From: CAZGUG01 sp964625335 | Lineage (GTDB): Bacteria; Bacillota; Clostridia; Ch29 | Assembly (NCBI GenBank): GCA_964625335.1 | Contig: CAZVBE010000005.1 | Location: 52,215-116,214 of the forward strand | Direction: 5' to 3' | DNA length: 64,000 nucleotides | Shown here: in pieces, positions 42,695-51,603 of the stretch | How the letters are laid out: every line of letters starts with the position of its first letter | How positions within the stretch are numbered: position 1 is the first letter of the stretch | Translations under genes and position numbers: made by a program | The notes under the pieces: generated by a model | Databases searched by the model: none | Told to the model about the DNA's origin: nothing | What the model saw: the letters and a program-made list of their open reading frames with translations, nothing else

Positions 42695-43957
42695 TTACTT
42701 TTCCCCCTCTACCCGTATAATGCTTAATATACTCGTTATATTACCGCTGGCCCTTAGTACATCGATTTTTTGTTTCATACCCCTTTCCGAAATACCCCAT
42801 ACTTCAAATATTATCTGGTTTTGATCTGTTATCCCCTGAAGCCTTATCCAGTCAGGAAAAACAAATTCGAACCGTTGAAACTGCGCGGATATCTCATCCA
42901 TCGCTTTCAAACGGTTGGCAGGTTTCAGTCTTATAAAGAAATTGGCATTACAATCGTCAAAGTCCACCCTTGCCCTGGGCAGGTCCTGGTAAGCAGAGAT
43001 GTCGGGCATGTGTTCGCCTATATTGTGCTTTACAATATCAATTATGTCTCCAAGCACTGCGCTGGCGGTAGGCAGTTTACCGGCACCCTGGCCAATGAAC
43101 AGAACGTCTCCCACAGCGTCACCTTTTACTATAATGGCGTTGTAGGCATCTGCAACCTGTGCAAGCGGATCCGTATTCTTGAGCATAACAGGGGATACCC
43201 TTGCCATAATGTCATCACCGTTTCTTTGGCTGACCGCCAGCAGCTTAATTGAATATCCAAGGTATTTGGCTAAATTTATATCATCAATCGAAATACCGCT
43301 TATACCCTCAATATACATTTCTTCATAATCAATACTGCTCTGGTAGGCAATTGAGGATAGTATGGCCAGTTTTCTGGCTGCATCGTATCCTTCAACATCG
43401 GCCCTGGGGTCAGCCTCGGCATAACCGCAGGCTTGGGCTTCCTCAAGGGCGTCCCGGTAACTTTTTCCCGAATTATACATCCGGGATAGAATATAGTTGG
43501 TTGTACCGTTAACTATGCCCCTTATCTCGGTTATACTATTACCGGCCAGGCTCTCGCTTAAAGGTTTTATTATGGGGATTCCCCCTCCCACACTGGCTTC
43601 AAACAGCAGTTGGACCCCGTTTTGATGGGCAATTTTTTGAAGTTCGCCGCCATGTCTGGCGATAAGGTCTTTGTTGGCCGTTACCACATGGCGTCCCTGC
43701 AACAGGGATTGTTTTACATAAAAGTACGCCGGGTCTATTCCACCCATTACCTCTACCACTATATCAATATCGCCTTTTAATATATCTTCAAAACTGTCGG
43801 TTAACATGTGCCCGTAGGGCTTGTTATTATGCTTGTTTAGATTTCGCACCAGTATTTTTTCTATCGAAAGCTGTCGTTTTTGACAGGATTCCTTTCCTAA
43901 AAGTTCTACAACCCCGGAACCGATGGTACCACAGCCCAGTAGACCTATCTTTACCAT
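42695..43957 (-). CDS. hom: Homoserine dehydrogenase with C-terminal ACT domain
   Basis: 420 residues from ATG 43957, preferred over 43990 because AAAGGAGGATTATCATC precedes it and the Rossmann fold begins at once (MVKIGLLGCGTIGSGVVELL). It reduces aspartate semialdehyde to homoserine with NAD(P)H. GIVNGTTNYILSRM and YAEADPRADVEGYDAARKLA are the substrate-site signatures. The last ~75 residues (ANFFIRLKPANRLKAMDEIS) form an ACT domain for feedback control by threonine. Confidence 0.95.
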   Translation of the reverse strand: MVKIGLLGCGTIGSGVVELLGKESCQKRQLSIEKILVRNLNKHNNKPYGHMLTDSFEDILKGDIDIVVEVMGGIDPAYFYVKQSLLQGRHVVTANKDLIARHGGELQKIAHQNGVQLLFEASVGGGIPIIKPLSESLAGNSITEIRGIVNGTTNYILSRMYNSGKSYRDALEEAQACGYAEADPRADVEGYDAARKLAILSSIAYQSSIDYEEMYIEGISGISIDDINLAKYLGYSIKLLAVSQRNGDDIMARVSPVMLKNTDPLAQVADAYNAIIVKGDAVGDVLFIGQGAGKLPTASAVLGDIIDIVKHNIGEHMPDISAYQDLPRARVDFDDCNANFFIRLKPANRLKAMDEISAQFQRFEFVFPDWIRLQGITDQNQIIFEVWGISERGMKQKIDVLRASGNITSILSIIRVEGEK

Positions 43958-44039
43958 GATGATAATCCTCCTTTGAAGTAATGGGGACACACCGCTTAAT
44001 TAAGCAGGTATTCCTTGCCGCGGAATGTACCCGGTTTGA

Positions 44040-44480
44040 CTATTCCCTTGATACTATGTTCAGGTTGTTTACTCCGGGGATTTCCCTGATATCAATCAGG
44101 AGTTCCTCTACGTCCTTATTGATCCTTCCTGTTTCAAATGAAATGCTTACCATGGCCACGTCGTGTACGGGAATATTCTGGTTTATCGTAAGAATACTGC
44201 CCTGAGCCCTGGCGATTGCATCAAGGATTCTAGAAAGCACCCCCGGTATATGCTCAAGCAATAAGGTTATGGTAACTATCTTCATTTTGTTTGTTTCATA
44301 AAAGGGATAGACATAATCCTTATACTTGTAAAATGCGCTTCTGCTTATTCCGGCCATTTTTACAGCCTCATTAATGGTTTTGGCCCTGCCCGTTCGCAGA
44401 AGGGCCTTTGTTTCAATTACTCCCGAAAAAACCTCCGGAAGTACTGATGAGTTAACAATGTAATATACCGGCTCCTTCAT
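44040..44480 (-). CDS. ACT-domain protein (PheB/UPF0735), putative regulator
   Basis: 146 residues. The first ~65 residues contain a helix-turn-helix-like segment, TINEAVKMAGISRSAFYKYK, and residues 68-146 an ACT domain (KMKIVTITLLLEHIPGVLSR, LTINQNIPVHD). This is the PheB/UPF0735 family, whose function is not established. An amino-acid-binding ACT domain joined to a DNA-binding-like helix pair, at the head of the threonine operon, suggests a threonine-responsive regulator of that operon; that is inference. GGGGGTGATTGT precedes the ATG on the minus strand. Confidence 0.88.
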   Translation of the reverse strand: MKEPVYYIVNSSVLPEVFSGVIETKALLRTGRAKTINEAVKMAGISRSAFYKYKDYVYPFYETNKMKIVTITLLLEHIPGVLSRILDAIARAQGSILTINQNIPVHDVAMVSISFETGRINKDVEELLIDIREIPGVNNLNIVSRE

Positions 44481-44499
44481 ACAATCACCCCCTTTAAAT

Positions 44500-44532
44500 G
44501 TGTACGCGGTACACGCACATATGTGTTCACAT
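44500..44532. promoter_or_regulatory. Palindromic operator candidates before the threonine operon
   Basis: Two close inverted repeats lie between the thr promoter and the first gene: GTGTAC-GCG-GTACAC (44500-44514, perfect) and ATGTG-TT-CACAT (44521-44532, perfect). Both are downstream of the -10 box, in the place expected of a repressor site. The rest of the 44481-44804 gap holds the promoter and one GGTGGTACC string. Confidence 0.6.
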
Positions 44533-44539
44533 GGTGGAT

Positions 44540-44568
44540 ATTATATTATTGTCTCAATATTATTTCAA
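44540..44568 (-). promoter_or_regulatory. Promoter of the ACT-hom-thrC-thrB operon
   Basis: On the minus strand: -35 TTGAAA (44568-44563) and -10 TATAAT (44545-44540) with 17 bases between them, 60 bases before the ACT gene start. Confidence 0.7.
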
Positions 44569-44804
44569 TGTTGATTTCCGCTCAGAACGGACAAAGAAAG
44601 GGGTGGTACCGCCGGTTTTCTAAATAATGCTCATGGATTCGTAAAAATATGCCGATATATAAATATGCAGTCGCTTTATAACCGGAATACCAGGGTGCGT
44701 ATATTGGAATCCCATCCGTATAATTGGCGGTACTTGAATTAAACCACCGGAATCCATATAATAATGTATAGGACACAATTTTTTTCTACTTTGGAGGTGA
44801 GTGC

Positions 44805-45863
44805 ATGGCTTACCTGAAAGCGGAAGATCTGAAACCCGGAATGAAACTAAAAAGTGATTTTATAAACGAGAGGGGCAGGCTTTTTCTCGCAGAAGGAACG
44901 GTTCTGACGGACAATTTAATTAAGCGTATAAACGAACTTTCCATTCCTTATATTAGTATCGTTCAGGACACCGATGCAAAAGAAACAGCCGCCAAACATA
45001 AAACCCAGTATGAGATTGAGACCGAAAATTTCATGCAGATATATAAGGATACCCATCAGGTGGTTAAGAAACTAAGCGAAGATGTACGGTTTGGCAGGAG
45101 ACTTAGCCTTGATGGTATAAGGGAAACGGTGGGGACCTTCATTGATCTTGTGTTTGAGGACCATAATATTATCCCGAAGCTGCAGCAAATTCATATGACG
45201 GATGAATATACATATTATCATTCCATGAATGTAGGTGTACTTACAATACTAATAGGAAAATGGCTGAAAATGCCCCATAGGGATATGAGGAAGCTGGGGT
45301 ATGCAGGATTATTTCATGATATCGGGAAATGCAGGATACCCTTAGAGATACTCAATAAGCCTGATACACTGGATGCCAGGGAATGGGCAACCATGAAACG
45401 GCATCCGGTATTTGGATATAATATTCTTAAGAAAAACCATGTGCTCAGCAACGATGTGCTGATGGGTGTTTTAATGCACCACGAAAGGGAGGATGGAAGC
45501 GGTTACCCGTTGGGGTTTAAAGGCAGGGAGATTCATACCTATGGCAAAATAGTAGCCGTTGCTGACATTTTCGATGCGATGATGTCGGACAGGGTATACA
45601 GGAAGAAAAGACCCCCGTTACAGGTCGCAGAATACATATCAGACAGGAGTTTCGACTGTCTTGACCCGCATATTTCACAGGTATTCCTGCAGGGGATAAC
45701 CCGAAACTTTGTTGGAAATCTGGTGCGGCTTAATGATGGGCGTATCGGAAAGGTAATATACACATGCCCTCAGGACCACACCAAGCCCGTTGTGCTGACG
45801 GAAGGGGAGTTTTTGGATTTTTCCAGGGATAAGGGAGTTACCATAGTTGAAATAATCGGTTGA
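44805..45863 (+). CDS. HD-GYP domain phosphodiesterase
   Basis: 352 residues. The N-terminal ~115 residues resemble the domain often found before HD-GYP in this group (AEDLKPGMKLKSDFINERG, a DUF3391-like start). The HD-GYP core follows: HSMNVGVLT, LFHDIGKCRIP (HD), HHEREDGSGYPLG (HHExxDGxGYP) and VAVADIFDAM. It should hydrolyse cyclic-di-GMP or a related dinucleotide with an Fe or Mn centre. No membrane segment is seen. TTTGGAGGTGAGTGC precedes the ATG. It is divergent from the threonine operon. Confidence 0.92.
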   Translation: MAYLKAEDLKPGMKLKSDFINERGRLFLAEGTVLTDNLIKRINELSIPYISIVQDTDAKETAAKHKTQYEIETENFMQIYKDTHQVVKKLSEDVRFGRRLSLDGIRETVGTFIDLVFEDHNIIPKLQQIHMTDEYTYYHSMNVGVLTILIGKWLKMPHRDMRKLGYAGLFHDIGKCRIPLEILNKPDTLDAREWATMKRHPVFGYNILKKNHVLSNDVLMGVLMHHEREDGSGYPLGFKGREIHTYGKIVAVADIFDAMMSDRVYRKKRPPLQVAEYISDRSFDCLDPHISQVFLQGITRNFVGNLVRLNDGRIGKVIYTCPQDHTKPVVLTEGEFLDFSRDKGVTIVEIIG

Positions 45864-46021
45864 AAAAAATATCAGGCAGGATAAACAAAAAATTTATAGA
45901 ATAATATATAAGGCTCAAAGGGATTGGGGGATAGGGGCATTTAGCTGCGGTTTTTTCCGGGCCAAATGTCCTGTTCGTTTTATAAAGATGAAGGAATATA
46001 CATATTGATGGGGGGGATAGA

Positions 46022-47554
46022 ATGTCTGGTAAAATAATTCTGGACGGACAAAGCCTTACAATTGAACAGGTTGTAATGGTGGCAAGGGAAGGGTGCCGCG
46101 TAGAACTCGATCCGGCTGCAGCAGGCAGAATCAATAGCTCAAGGAGCATAGTGGAAGATTATGTAGACCGGGAGGAGATTGTATACGGAGTAACCACAGG
46201 GTTCGGTAGATTTAGTGATGTAGCGATATCCAGGGACGAGACCGAACTTTTGCAAAAAAATTTGATAGTGAGTCATGCCTGTGGAGTTGGACAGAACTTT
46301 TCCAAAGATGTAACAAGGGCAATAATGCTGCTTAGGGTGAATACTTTGTGCAGGGGATATTCGGGGATTAGACTGGAAACCTTAAATCTGCTGATAGAAA
46401 TGTTAAACAGAGGCGTACATCCCTGCATTCCACAAAAAGGATCTTTGGGCGCAAGCGGTGACCTGGCTCCCCTGGCACATATGGTACTCGTTATGCTTGG
46501 AGAGGGCAGTGCAGAATTTGACGGAGAAGTCCTTAAGGGAGCAGAGGCCCTGAAAAAGGCCGGGCTGCAGCCATGTACCCTTTCTTCAAAAGAGGGACTG
46601 GCACTGATTAACGGCACGCAGACCATGTCGGCGGTGGCAGCGCTGGCTTTATTTGATGCGGGTATGCTTGTTAAGATGGCGGATATAGCAGCTTCCCTTA
46701 CAATTGAGGCTCTCAACGGAATAGTGGATGCCTTTGATGCAAGAATGCACGAAGTCAGGGGTCACAGAGGTCAGATTATTTCGGCGAGAAACATAAGACA
46801 TTTGGTTGACGGCAGTACATACGTAACCAAACAGGGGGAAAAAAGAGTTCAGGACGCCTATGCGCTTCGCTGTACGGCACAGGTACATGGCGCATGCCGG
46901 GATGCGGTGGAATATGCTGCAGGTATAATAGGTACAGAAATTAATGCAGTGACGGATAATCCCCTCATATTTCCCGACAGCAGCGAGGTTATATCAGGAG
47001 GGAATTTCCATGGAGAACCCGTAGCCCTTGCCATGGATTTTCTCGGTATTGCTCTGGCCGAGCTTGCCAACATCTCGGAGAGAAGGATTGAAAGGCTTGT
47101 AAACCCTCAACTCAGCAACGACCTTCCGCCTTTTTTGACACCCCATGGGGGTCTGAACTCAGGTTTTATGATTACGCAGTATACCGCTGCTGCGCTTGTT
47201 TCTGAAAATAAGGTTCTGGCTCATCCGGCAAGCGTAGACTCCATACCTTCCTCTGCCAATCAGGAAGACCATGTGAGTATGGGTACAATAGCTGCCCGAA
47301 AAGGGGCCGAGATAAAGGATAACCTTGCCAATGTGCTTGCCATTGAGTACCTGGCATCTGCCCAGGCAATAGATTTGAGAGGAGAGGGAGAATTGGGACG
47401 GGGGACAAAGCCTGCCTATCAGCTGCTGAGAAGCCGAATAAAACCTCTGCAGCAGGACAGGATAATGCATGTGGATATGCAAGGCGCCCTGGAACTGATA
47501 CTTTCCTGGCAGCCGGTAAGGGTTGCAGAAGAAATCCTAGGCAAGGAATTATAG
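46022..47554 (+). CDS. hutH: Histidine ammonia-lyase
   Basis: 510-residue aromatic amino acid lyase that removes ammonia from histidine to give urocanate. The MIO prosthetic group forms from ASG in KGSLGASGDLAPLAHM (residues about 143-145). GVTTGFGRFSDV and QEDHVSMGTIAARK are canonical for the family. Other hut genes (hutU, hutI) are not next to it, so the pathway is either split or the enzyme serves another purpose. The start follows GGGGGGATAGA. Confidence 0.9.
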   Translation: MSGKIILDGQSLTIEQVVMVAREGCRVELDPAAAGRINSSRSIVEDYVDREEIVYGVTTGFGRFSDVAISRDETELLQKNLIVSHACGVGQNFSKDVTRAIMLLRVNTLCRGYSGIRLETLNLLIEMLNRGVHPCIPQKGSLGASGDLAPLAHMVLVMLGEGSAEFDGEVLKGAEALKKAGLQPCTLSSKEGLALINGTQTMSAVAALALFDAGMLVKMADIAASLTIEALNGIVDAFDARMHEVRGHRGQIISARNIRHLVDGSTYVTKQGEKRVQDAYALRCTAQVHGACRDAVEYAAGIIGTEINAVTDNPLIFPDSSEVISGGNFHGEPVALAMDFLGIALAELANISERRIERLVNPQLSNDLPPFLTPHGGLNSGFMITQYTAAALVSENKVLAHPASVDSIPSSANQEDHVSMGTIAARKGAEIKDNLANVLAIEYLASAQAIDLRGEGELGRGTKPAYQLLRSRIKPLQQDRIMHVDMQGALELILSWQPVRVAEEILGKEL

Positions 47555-47628
47555 CAAGTATATGGGATTTATCAGGGACGCAATTTTATTGAAAGACTTT
47601 TGTAATATAAATATTTAGCGATTAATAT

Positions 47629-47656
47629 TTGATAATTGTAATCAATCTGGTATAAT
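47629..47656 (+). promoter_or_regulatory. Promoter with overlapping palindrome before the XRE-cupin gene
   Basis: -35 TTGATA (47629-47634) and -10 TATAAT (47651-47656), 16 bases apart. The inverted repeat TTGAT-N7-ATCAA (47629-47645) covers the -35 box and could be an operator for the adjacent regulator. Confidence 0.6.
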
Positions 47657-47694
47657 TATGTAAAAATATTAAATAAATATAAGAGGTGTAGCGG

Positions 47695-48246
47695 GTGTTA
47701 GGAAAAAAAATCAGAGAAATAAGAATGGGTAAAGGATTAAAGCTGGCGGAACTGGCGGAAAAAACCCGACTTAGTACCAGTTATATATCGCTTTTGGAGA
47801 GAGACCTTACAAGCCCCTCCATTTCATCCCTGAGAAAAATAGCAGAAGCCCTTGAAATACCGTTGTTCCATTTTCTAATAGAAGAGAATAAAAGCAGCAT
47901 ACTTGTCCGGAGGGATGAAAGAAAAAAACTTGCCCTGCCTAATTCCAATATTATATACGAATATGTAACACCCGTACCTATGGGAAATCAGGTTAAGCCA
48001 AAGCAGGAAATCATATATACCGAATTGGAGCCGGGTACATGGAGCAGCGATGAACCAATGAGCCATCAGGCCGATGAATGCCTTCTGGTGCTTGAGGGAG
48101 AAATTGAAGTTGAGGTTGCCATGGAAGTATATACCCTGTCAGAGGGGGACAGCCTGTACATAGAAGAGATGCTGCCCCACAGGTATTATACAATGAGCGA
48201 TACAAAGGCAAAACTGATTTCTGCATTGGTTCCTCCGAATTTTTAA
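47695..48246 (+). CDS. XRE-cupin transcriptional regulator
   Basis: 183 residues starting at GTG 47695 after AAGAGGTGTAGCGG. The N-terminal HTH_3 domain (IREIRMGKGLKLAELAEKTR, STSYISLLERDL) is followed by a cupin domain (about residues 105-180, EGEIEVEVAMEVYTLSEGDS, HRYYTMSD). The layout is that of SinR/PuuR-type regulators that sense a small molecule through the cupin. A palindrome on its promoter suggests autoregulation. It lies between hutH and the LUD gene; its ligand is unknown. Confidence 0.9.
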   Translation: MLGKKIREIRMGKGLKLAELAEKTRLSTSYISLLERDLTSPSISSLRKIAEALEIPLFHFLIEENKSSILVRRDERKKLALPNSNIIYEYVTPVPMGNQVKPKQEIIYTELEPGTWSSDEPMSHQADECLLVLEGEIEVEVAMEVYTLSEGDSLYIEEMLPHRYYTMSDTKAKLISALVPPNF

Positions 48247-48296
48247 TCTTAATACAAAGGAGCGCCAAATAATAATTGATCGGGAGGTTCATTTGC

Positions 48297-48902
48297 ATGG
48301 ATTTTAACGGAATTATACAGGTGTTTAATAAAAGGGGTTTTAAGGCCAGGGCCTTTGACAGCATTGAACAGGTTAAAGAGGTTCTTCAGGAGGAAATAGC
48401 CCCGGGTCAGTCGGTTGGAGTCGGAGGGTCGATGACGGTAAAGCAAAGCGGCATTACGGATATGCTAAGGGCAAGGGGCAACACGGTACACTTTCACTGG
48501 GAAGTGGATAAGTCGGAAATTAACAGGGTTAGAAAGCTTGCCTCCCAGGCCGACGTGTACTTGTCAAGCTCCAATGCAGTGACTGCCGACGGAAAGCTGG
48601 TCAACATAGACGGTTACGGAAACAGGGTTGCAAGCATGTTCTACGGGCCGGACAGGGTTTATGTGATATGTGGACGAAATAAGGTTGTTGAAAACGAAGA
48701 TAAGGCGGTGGAGAGGATAAAAACCAAAGCCTGTCCCCAGAATGCCGAGCGCCTCAACCGCAATACGCCCTGCAGGAAAACCGGCAGATGTCACGACTGT
48801 TTTTCGGATGACCGGATGTGTTCTGTTAAGGTGGTAATCGAGCGCTGTCCAAAGTCAAAGGAAATCAATATAATGTTTGTGGACGAGGAATTGGGATACT
48901 AA
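48297..48902 (+). CDS. LUD-domain protein (LutC/YkgG-like)
   Basis: 201 residues from ATG 48297 (GGGAGG nine bases upstream). The LUD domain is recognised by SVGVGGSMTVKQSGI, VYLSSSNAVTADGKLVNIDG and GPDRVYVICGRNKVV. The C-terminus adds cysteines in ACPQNAERLNRNTPCRKTG and CHDCFSDDRMC, an unusual tail that could bind a metal. LUD proteins include LutC and LutB of lactate use; this stand-alone DUF162 form has no known activity. A terminator follows. Confidence 0.85.
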   Translation: MDFNGIIQVFNKRGFKARAFDSIEQVKEVLQEEIAPGQSVGVGGSMTVKQSGITDMLRARGNTVHFHWEVDKSEINRVRKLASQADVYLSSSNAVTADGKLVNIDGYGNRVASMFYGPDRVYVICGRNKVVENEDKAVERIKTKACPQNAERLNRNTPCRKTGRCHDCFSDDRMCSVKVVIERCPKSKEINIMFVDEELGY

Positions 48903-48947
48903 TGTAGTTCGCTCTGCAAACTGCAAAAAAACCAGCCGTCCTTGAAG

Positions 48948-48994
48948 TGCACCCCAGATGTCAGACACAATCTAATATCCGGGGTGCATTTTTT
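48948..48994. terminator. Terminator between LUD gene and lysA
   Basis: TGCACCCC (48948-48955) and GGGGTGCA (48981-48988) with a long loop and a T run; it reaches the end of the convergent lysA gene. Confidence 0.65.
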
Positions 48995-50306
48995 ATTTAA
49001 GTCTTTCGGGAATAATATCGTTTCTGATTATATCCTGGTAGGTTTCGCGTCGGACTATCAGGTCGGCTTGACCACTGCCGACAAGTACCACTGCCGGTCT
49101 GGGCAGGCGGTTGTAGTTGCTTGCCATCGAATAATTATAAGCTCCGGTTGAAAAGATAGCAATCAGATCACCTTTGCTTATAGAAGGCAGAGATATGTCC
49201 TTTACCAGTATGTCACCGGATTCACAGCACTTTCCCCCCAGCGTGACCTTTTCACCGGAAGCACGGGCCATTTTATTGGCTACCGTTGCCCGGTATTTAG
49301 CGTGGTATAGGGCAGGACGGGGGTTGTCCGCCATTCCTCCGTCCACAAATACGTATTTGCGTATCGAAGGTATTTCCTTTACCGAGCCGACTGTGTACAG
49401 GGTTGTTCCGGCATTGCCGACTATATATCTGCCAGGTTCCACCACAAGCCTTGGCTTGGGCAGACCGTACCTGTCCAGGCTGCTTTTGACCGAAGATATT
49501 ATGGAATTGGAAAAATCGCCCGGGAGCAGTTGACGGTCTTCCTTAGTGTAATATATACCGAAGCCGCCGCCGAGATTGAGTACTTTAACAGATGTTTGCA
49601 GCTCGTTTTTTAGCCTTAAGGCAAGTTGCAGCATTGACCGGGCCGCCGAGGCAAACACTTGGACCTCGGAAATCTGTGAGCCAATATGACAGTGCAGGCC
49701 TTCAAAAACCAGGTTTTCAGAAGCAAGAACCTGTCTGACAGCATCAAAGGCATTGCCGCGGTACAGGGGGAAACCGAATTTGGAATCCAGCTGACCTGTC
49801 TGGATATACTCATGGGTGTCTCCGGTAATTCCGGGGGAAATCCTCAGTATTACCCTTTGCTTTACGCCCATCGATGAGGCTTTAATATTTACCATTTCGA
49901 GCTCGGTAGAGTTGTCCACCACCATATAGCCGACACCAAGTTTAAGCGCTATGCTTATTTCCTCCGGGGTCTTGTTATTCCCATGGAAATATACTCTTTC
50001 CATGGGAAAACCGGCGCTATGGGCCGTATAAAGTTCGCCGCCTGACACAACATCCAGCGAGAGGCCCTCCTGATGAATAATCCTTGCCATAGCCGTGGTT
50101 AAAAAAGCTTTTCCTGCATAGACTATCTCTATATCCGGGTAGTCCGAGGAGAAGGCTTTTACGAATTTGCGGCAGTTTTCCCTTATCAATTCTTCATCCA
50201 TAATATATAAGGGTGTGCCAAAGCTTTCTGCCAGTTCTACGCAATCGCACCCTCCTATTTCCAGATGAGAAAGGGGATTTATCTTCATTGTACCATGCAG
50301 TTTCAT
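48993..50306 (-). CDS. lysA: Diaminopimelate decarboxylase
   Basis: 437-residue PLP enzyme making lysine from meso-diaminopimelate. The PLP lysine is in IVYAGKAFLTTAMARI near residue 66; SGGELYTAH, FHGNNKTPEE and GLHCHIGSQ are typical, and YIVGNAGTTLYTV and CESGDIL mark the C-terminal beta domain. AGGGGTGAAAACTC precedes the ATG on the minus strand. It has its own promoter; no other lysine gene is close. Confidence 0.95.
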   Translation of the reverse strand: MKLHGTMKINPLSHLEIGGCDCVELAESFGTPLYIMDEELIRENCRKFVKAFSSDYPDIEIVYAGKAFLTTAMARIIHQEGLSLDVVSGGELYTAHSAGFPMERVYFHGNNKTPEEISIALKLGVGYMVVDNSTELEMVNIKASSMGVKQRVILRISPGITGDTHEYIQTGQLDSKFGFPLYRGNAFDAVRQVLASENLVFEGLHCHIGSQISEVQVFASAARSMLQLALRLKNELQTSVKVLNLGGGFGIYYTKEDRQLLPGDFSNSIISSVKSSLDRYGLPKPRLVVEPGRYIVGNAGTTLYTVGSVKEIPSIRKYVFVDGGMADNPRPALYHAKYRATVANKMARASGEKVTLGGKCCESGDILVKDISLPSISKGDLIAIFSTGAYNYSMASNYNRLPRPAVVLVGSGQADLIVRRETYQDIIRNDIIPERLK

Positions 50307-50340
50307 GAGTTTTCACCCCTGTGATAATAGTTATTTTTTA

Positions 50341-50369
50341 ATCCTAGCAGAAGGGTTTATGGTTGTCAA
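50341..50369 (-). promoter_or_regulatory. Promoter of lysA
   Basis: On the minus strand: -35 TTGACA (50369-50364) and -10 TAGGAT (50346-50341), 17 bases apart, 35 bases before the lysA start. No lysine riboswitch of normal length fits the short leader. Confidence 0.6.
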
Positions 50370-50438
50370 GTTTTCATTACTCATGTATTATTATTAAGAA
50401 GGTTTGCTGCTGTGACAAAATGGAAGGAGTGGACGGGA

Positions 50439-51602
50439 TTGAAAGAAATATATTTTGATAATGCGGCAACTACCAAGCCCTTTGAACAGGTGGTGCAGGT
50501 AATGGTCGACTGCCTTGAAGATAATTACGGGAATCCTTCTTCTCTGCACCGAAAGGGAATACAGGCGGAAAACATCCTAAAGGAGAGCCGGGCTGTGTTG
50601 GCCGAAACCCTTAAAGTACACCCGTCGGAAATACTCTTTACCTCGGGGGGGACCGAATCAAACAACACCGCTGTAAGGGGGATCGCCCGCAGCTATTCAA
50701 ACAGGGGCAAACACATTATTTCAAGCAGGGCTGAGCATCCGTCGGTATATTTTACACTTGAGGATTTGAAAAAGGATGGGTTTGAGATATCCTATATAGA
50801 TGTTGACAGCTTCGGGATAATAGATATCGAGCAACTGGCGAAAGCCATACGCAAGGATACGATACTGGTGTCGTTGATGGGCGTTAACAACGAGACCGGT
50901 GCGGTGCAGCCTCTGCAGCTTATCGCGAAGCTGATCAGGGAGAAAAATCCTCTTGCTTTTTTCCACGCAGACTGTGTCCAGGCCTTTATGAAGATACCCC
51001 TTGATATTAACAAAATGGGTACCCACCTTATTTCAATAAGCGCCCATAAATTTCACGGGCCAAAGGGCATCGGCGCGCTGTACTGCAAAAAGGGAATAAA
51101 CCTAAGACCCTGGCAGACAGGCGGAGGCCAGGAACAGGGCCTGCGCTCGGGTACGGAAAATATACCCGGGATTGCAGGAATGGGGAGGGCTGTGGAAATA
51201 TACAGCAGTAATTTCAGGGAGTACACAGAAAAAATGGAAGCACTTAAGGACAGAATAATAAAGGGTATACAGGAAAACATTGATAATATCAGGTTTAATA
51301 CTCCCGGGGGAGAAAGGGGCGCCCCGCATATATTAAGCGTTTCCTTCAGGGGGGTTAAAGGGGAAGTACTCCTTCACTCGCTTGAAAAGCACGGCATATA
51401 CATATCCACAAGGTCTGCCTGCTCATCAAAACAAAATAAGATAAGCAGCGTGCTTGCGGCAATAGGGCTTTGTGATGAGGATGCGGAGGGCACGGTCAGA
51501 ATTAGCCTGTCTTCTTTCAACACCGAGGAGGATGTTGAAATGTTAACAGATGCGTTGGCCGTCGAGGTTGCGGCACTGAGAAAGCTGTTTGGGAGGTCGT
51601 AG
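50439..51602 (+). CDS. Cysteine desulfurase, NifS/IscS family
   Basis: 387 residues from TTG 50439, chosen because GGAAGGAG lies nine bases upstream and the protein starts MKEIYFDNAATTKPF. It is a PLP enzyme that takes sulfur from cysteine. The PLP lysine is in SAHKFHGPKGIGALY (about 195), and the catalytic loop cysteine in STRSACSSKQNK (about 318). It lies directly before thiI, an arrangement known from Bacillus nifZ-thiI, so it most likely supplies sulfur for tRNA 4-thiouridine or thiazole synthesis. Confidence 0.92.
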   Translation: MKEIYFDNAATTKPFEQVVQVMVDCLEDNYGNPSSLHRKGIQAENILKESRAVLAETLKVHPSEILFTSGGTESNNTAVRGIARSYSNRGKHIISSRAEHPSVYFTLEDLKKDGFEISYIDVDSFGIIDIEQLAKAIRKDTILVSLMGVNNETGAVQPLQLIAKLIREKNPLAFFHADCVQAFMKIPLDINKMGTHLISISAHKFHGPKGIGALYCKKGINLRPWQTGGGQEQGLRSGTENIPGIAGMGRAVEIYSSNFREYTEKMEALKDRIIKGIQENIDNIRFNTPGGERGAPHILSVSFRGVKGEVLLHSLEKHGIYISTRSACSSKQNKISSVLAAIGLCDEDAEGTVRISLSSFNTEEDVEMLTDALAVEVAALRKLFGRS

Positions 51603-51603
51603 G

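Noticed and set aside
44597..44621. T-box-like string GGGGTGGTACCGCC on the plus strand between the threonine operon and the HD-GYP gene
   Set aside because: The string fits a T-box core, but it points toward the HD-GYP gene, not the threonine operon. No stem I, AG bulge or terminator is visible around it, and GGTACC is itself palindromic, so chance is likely.
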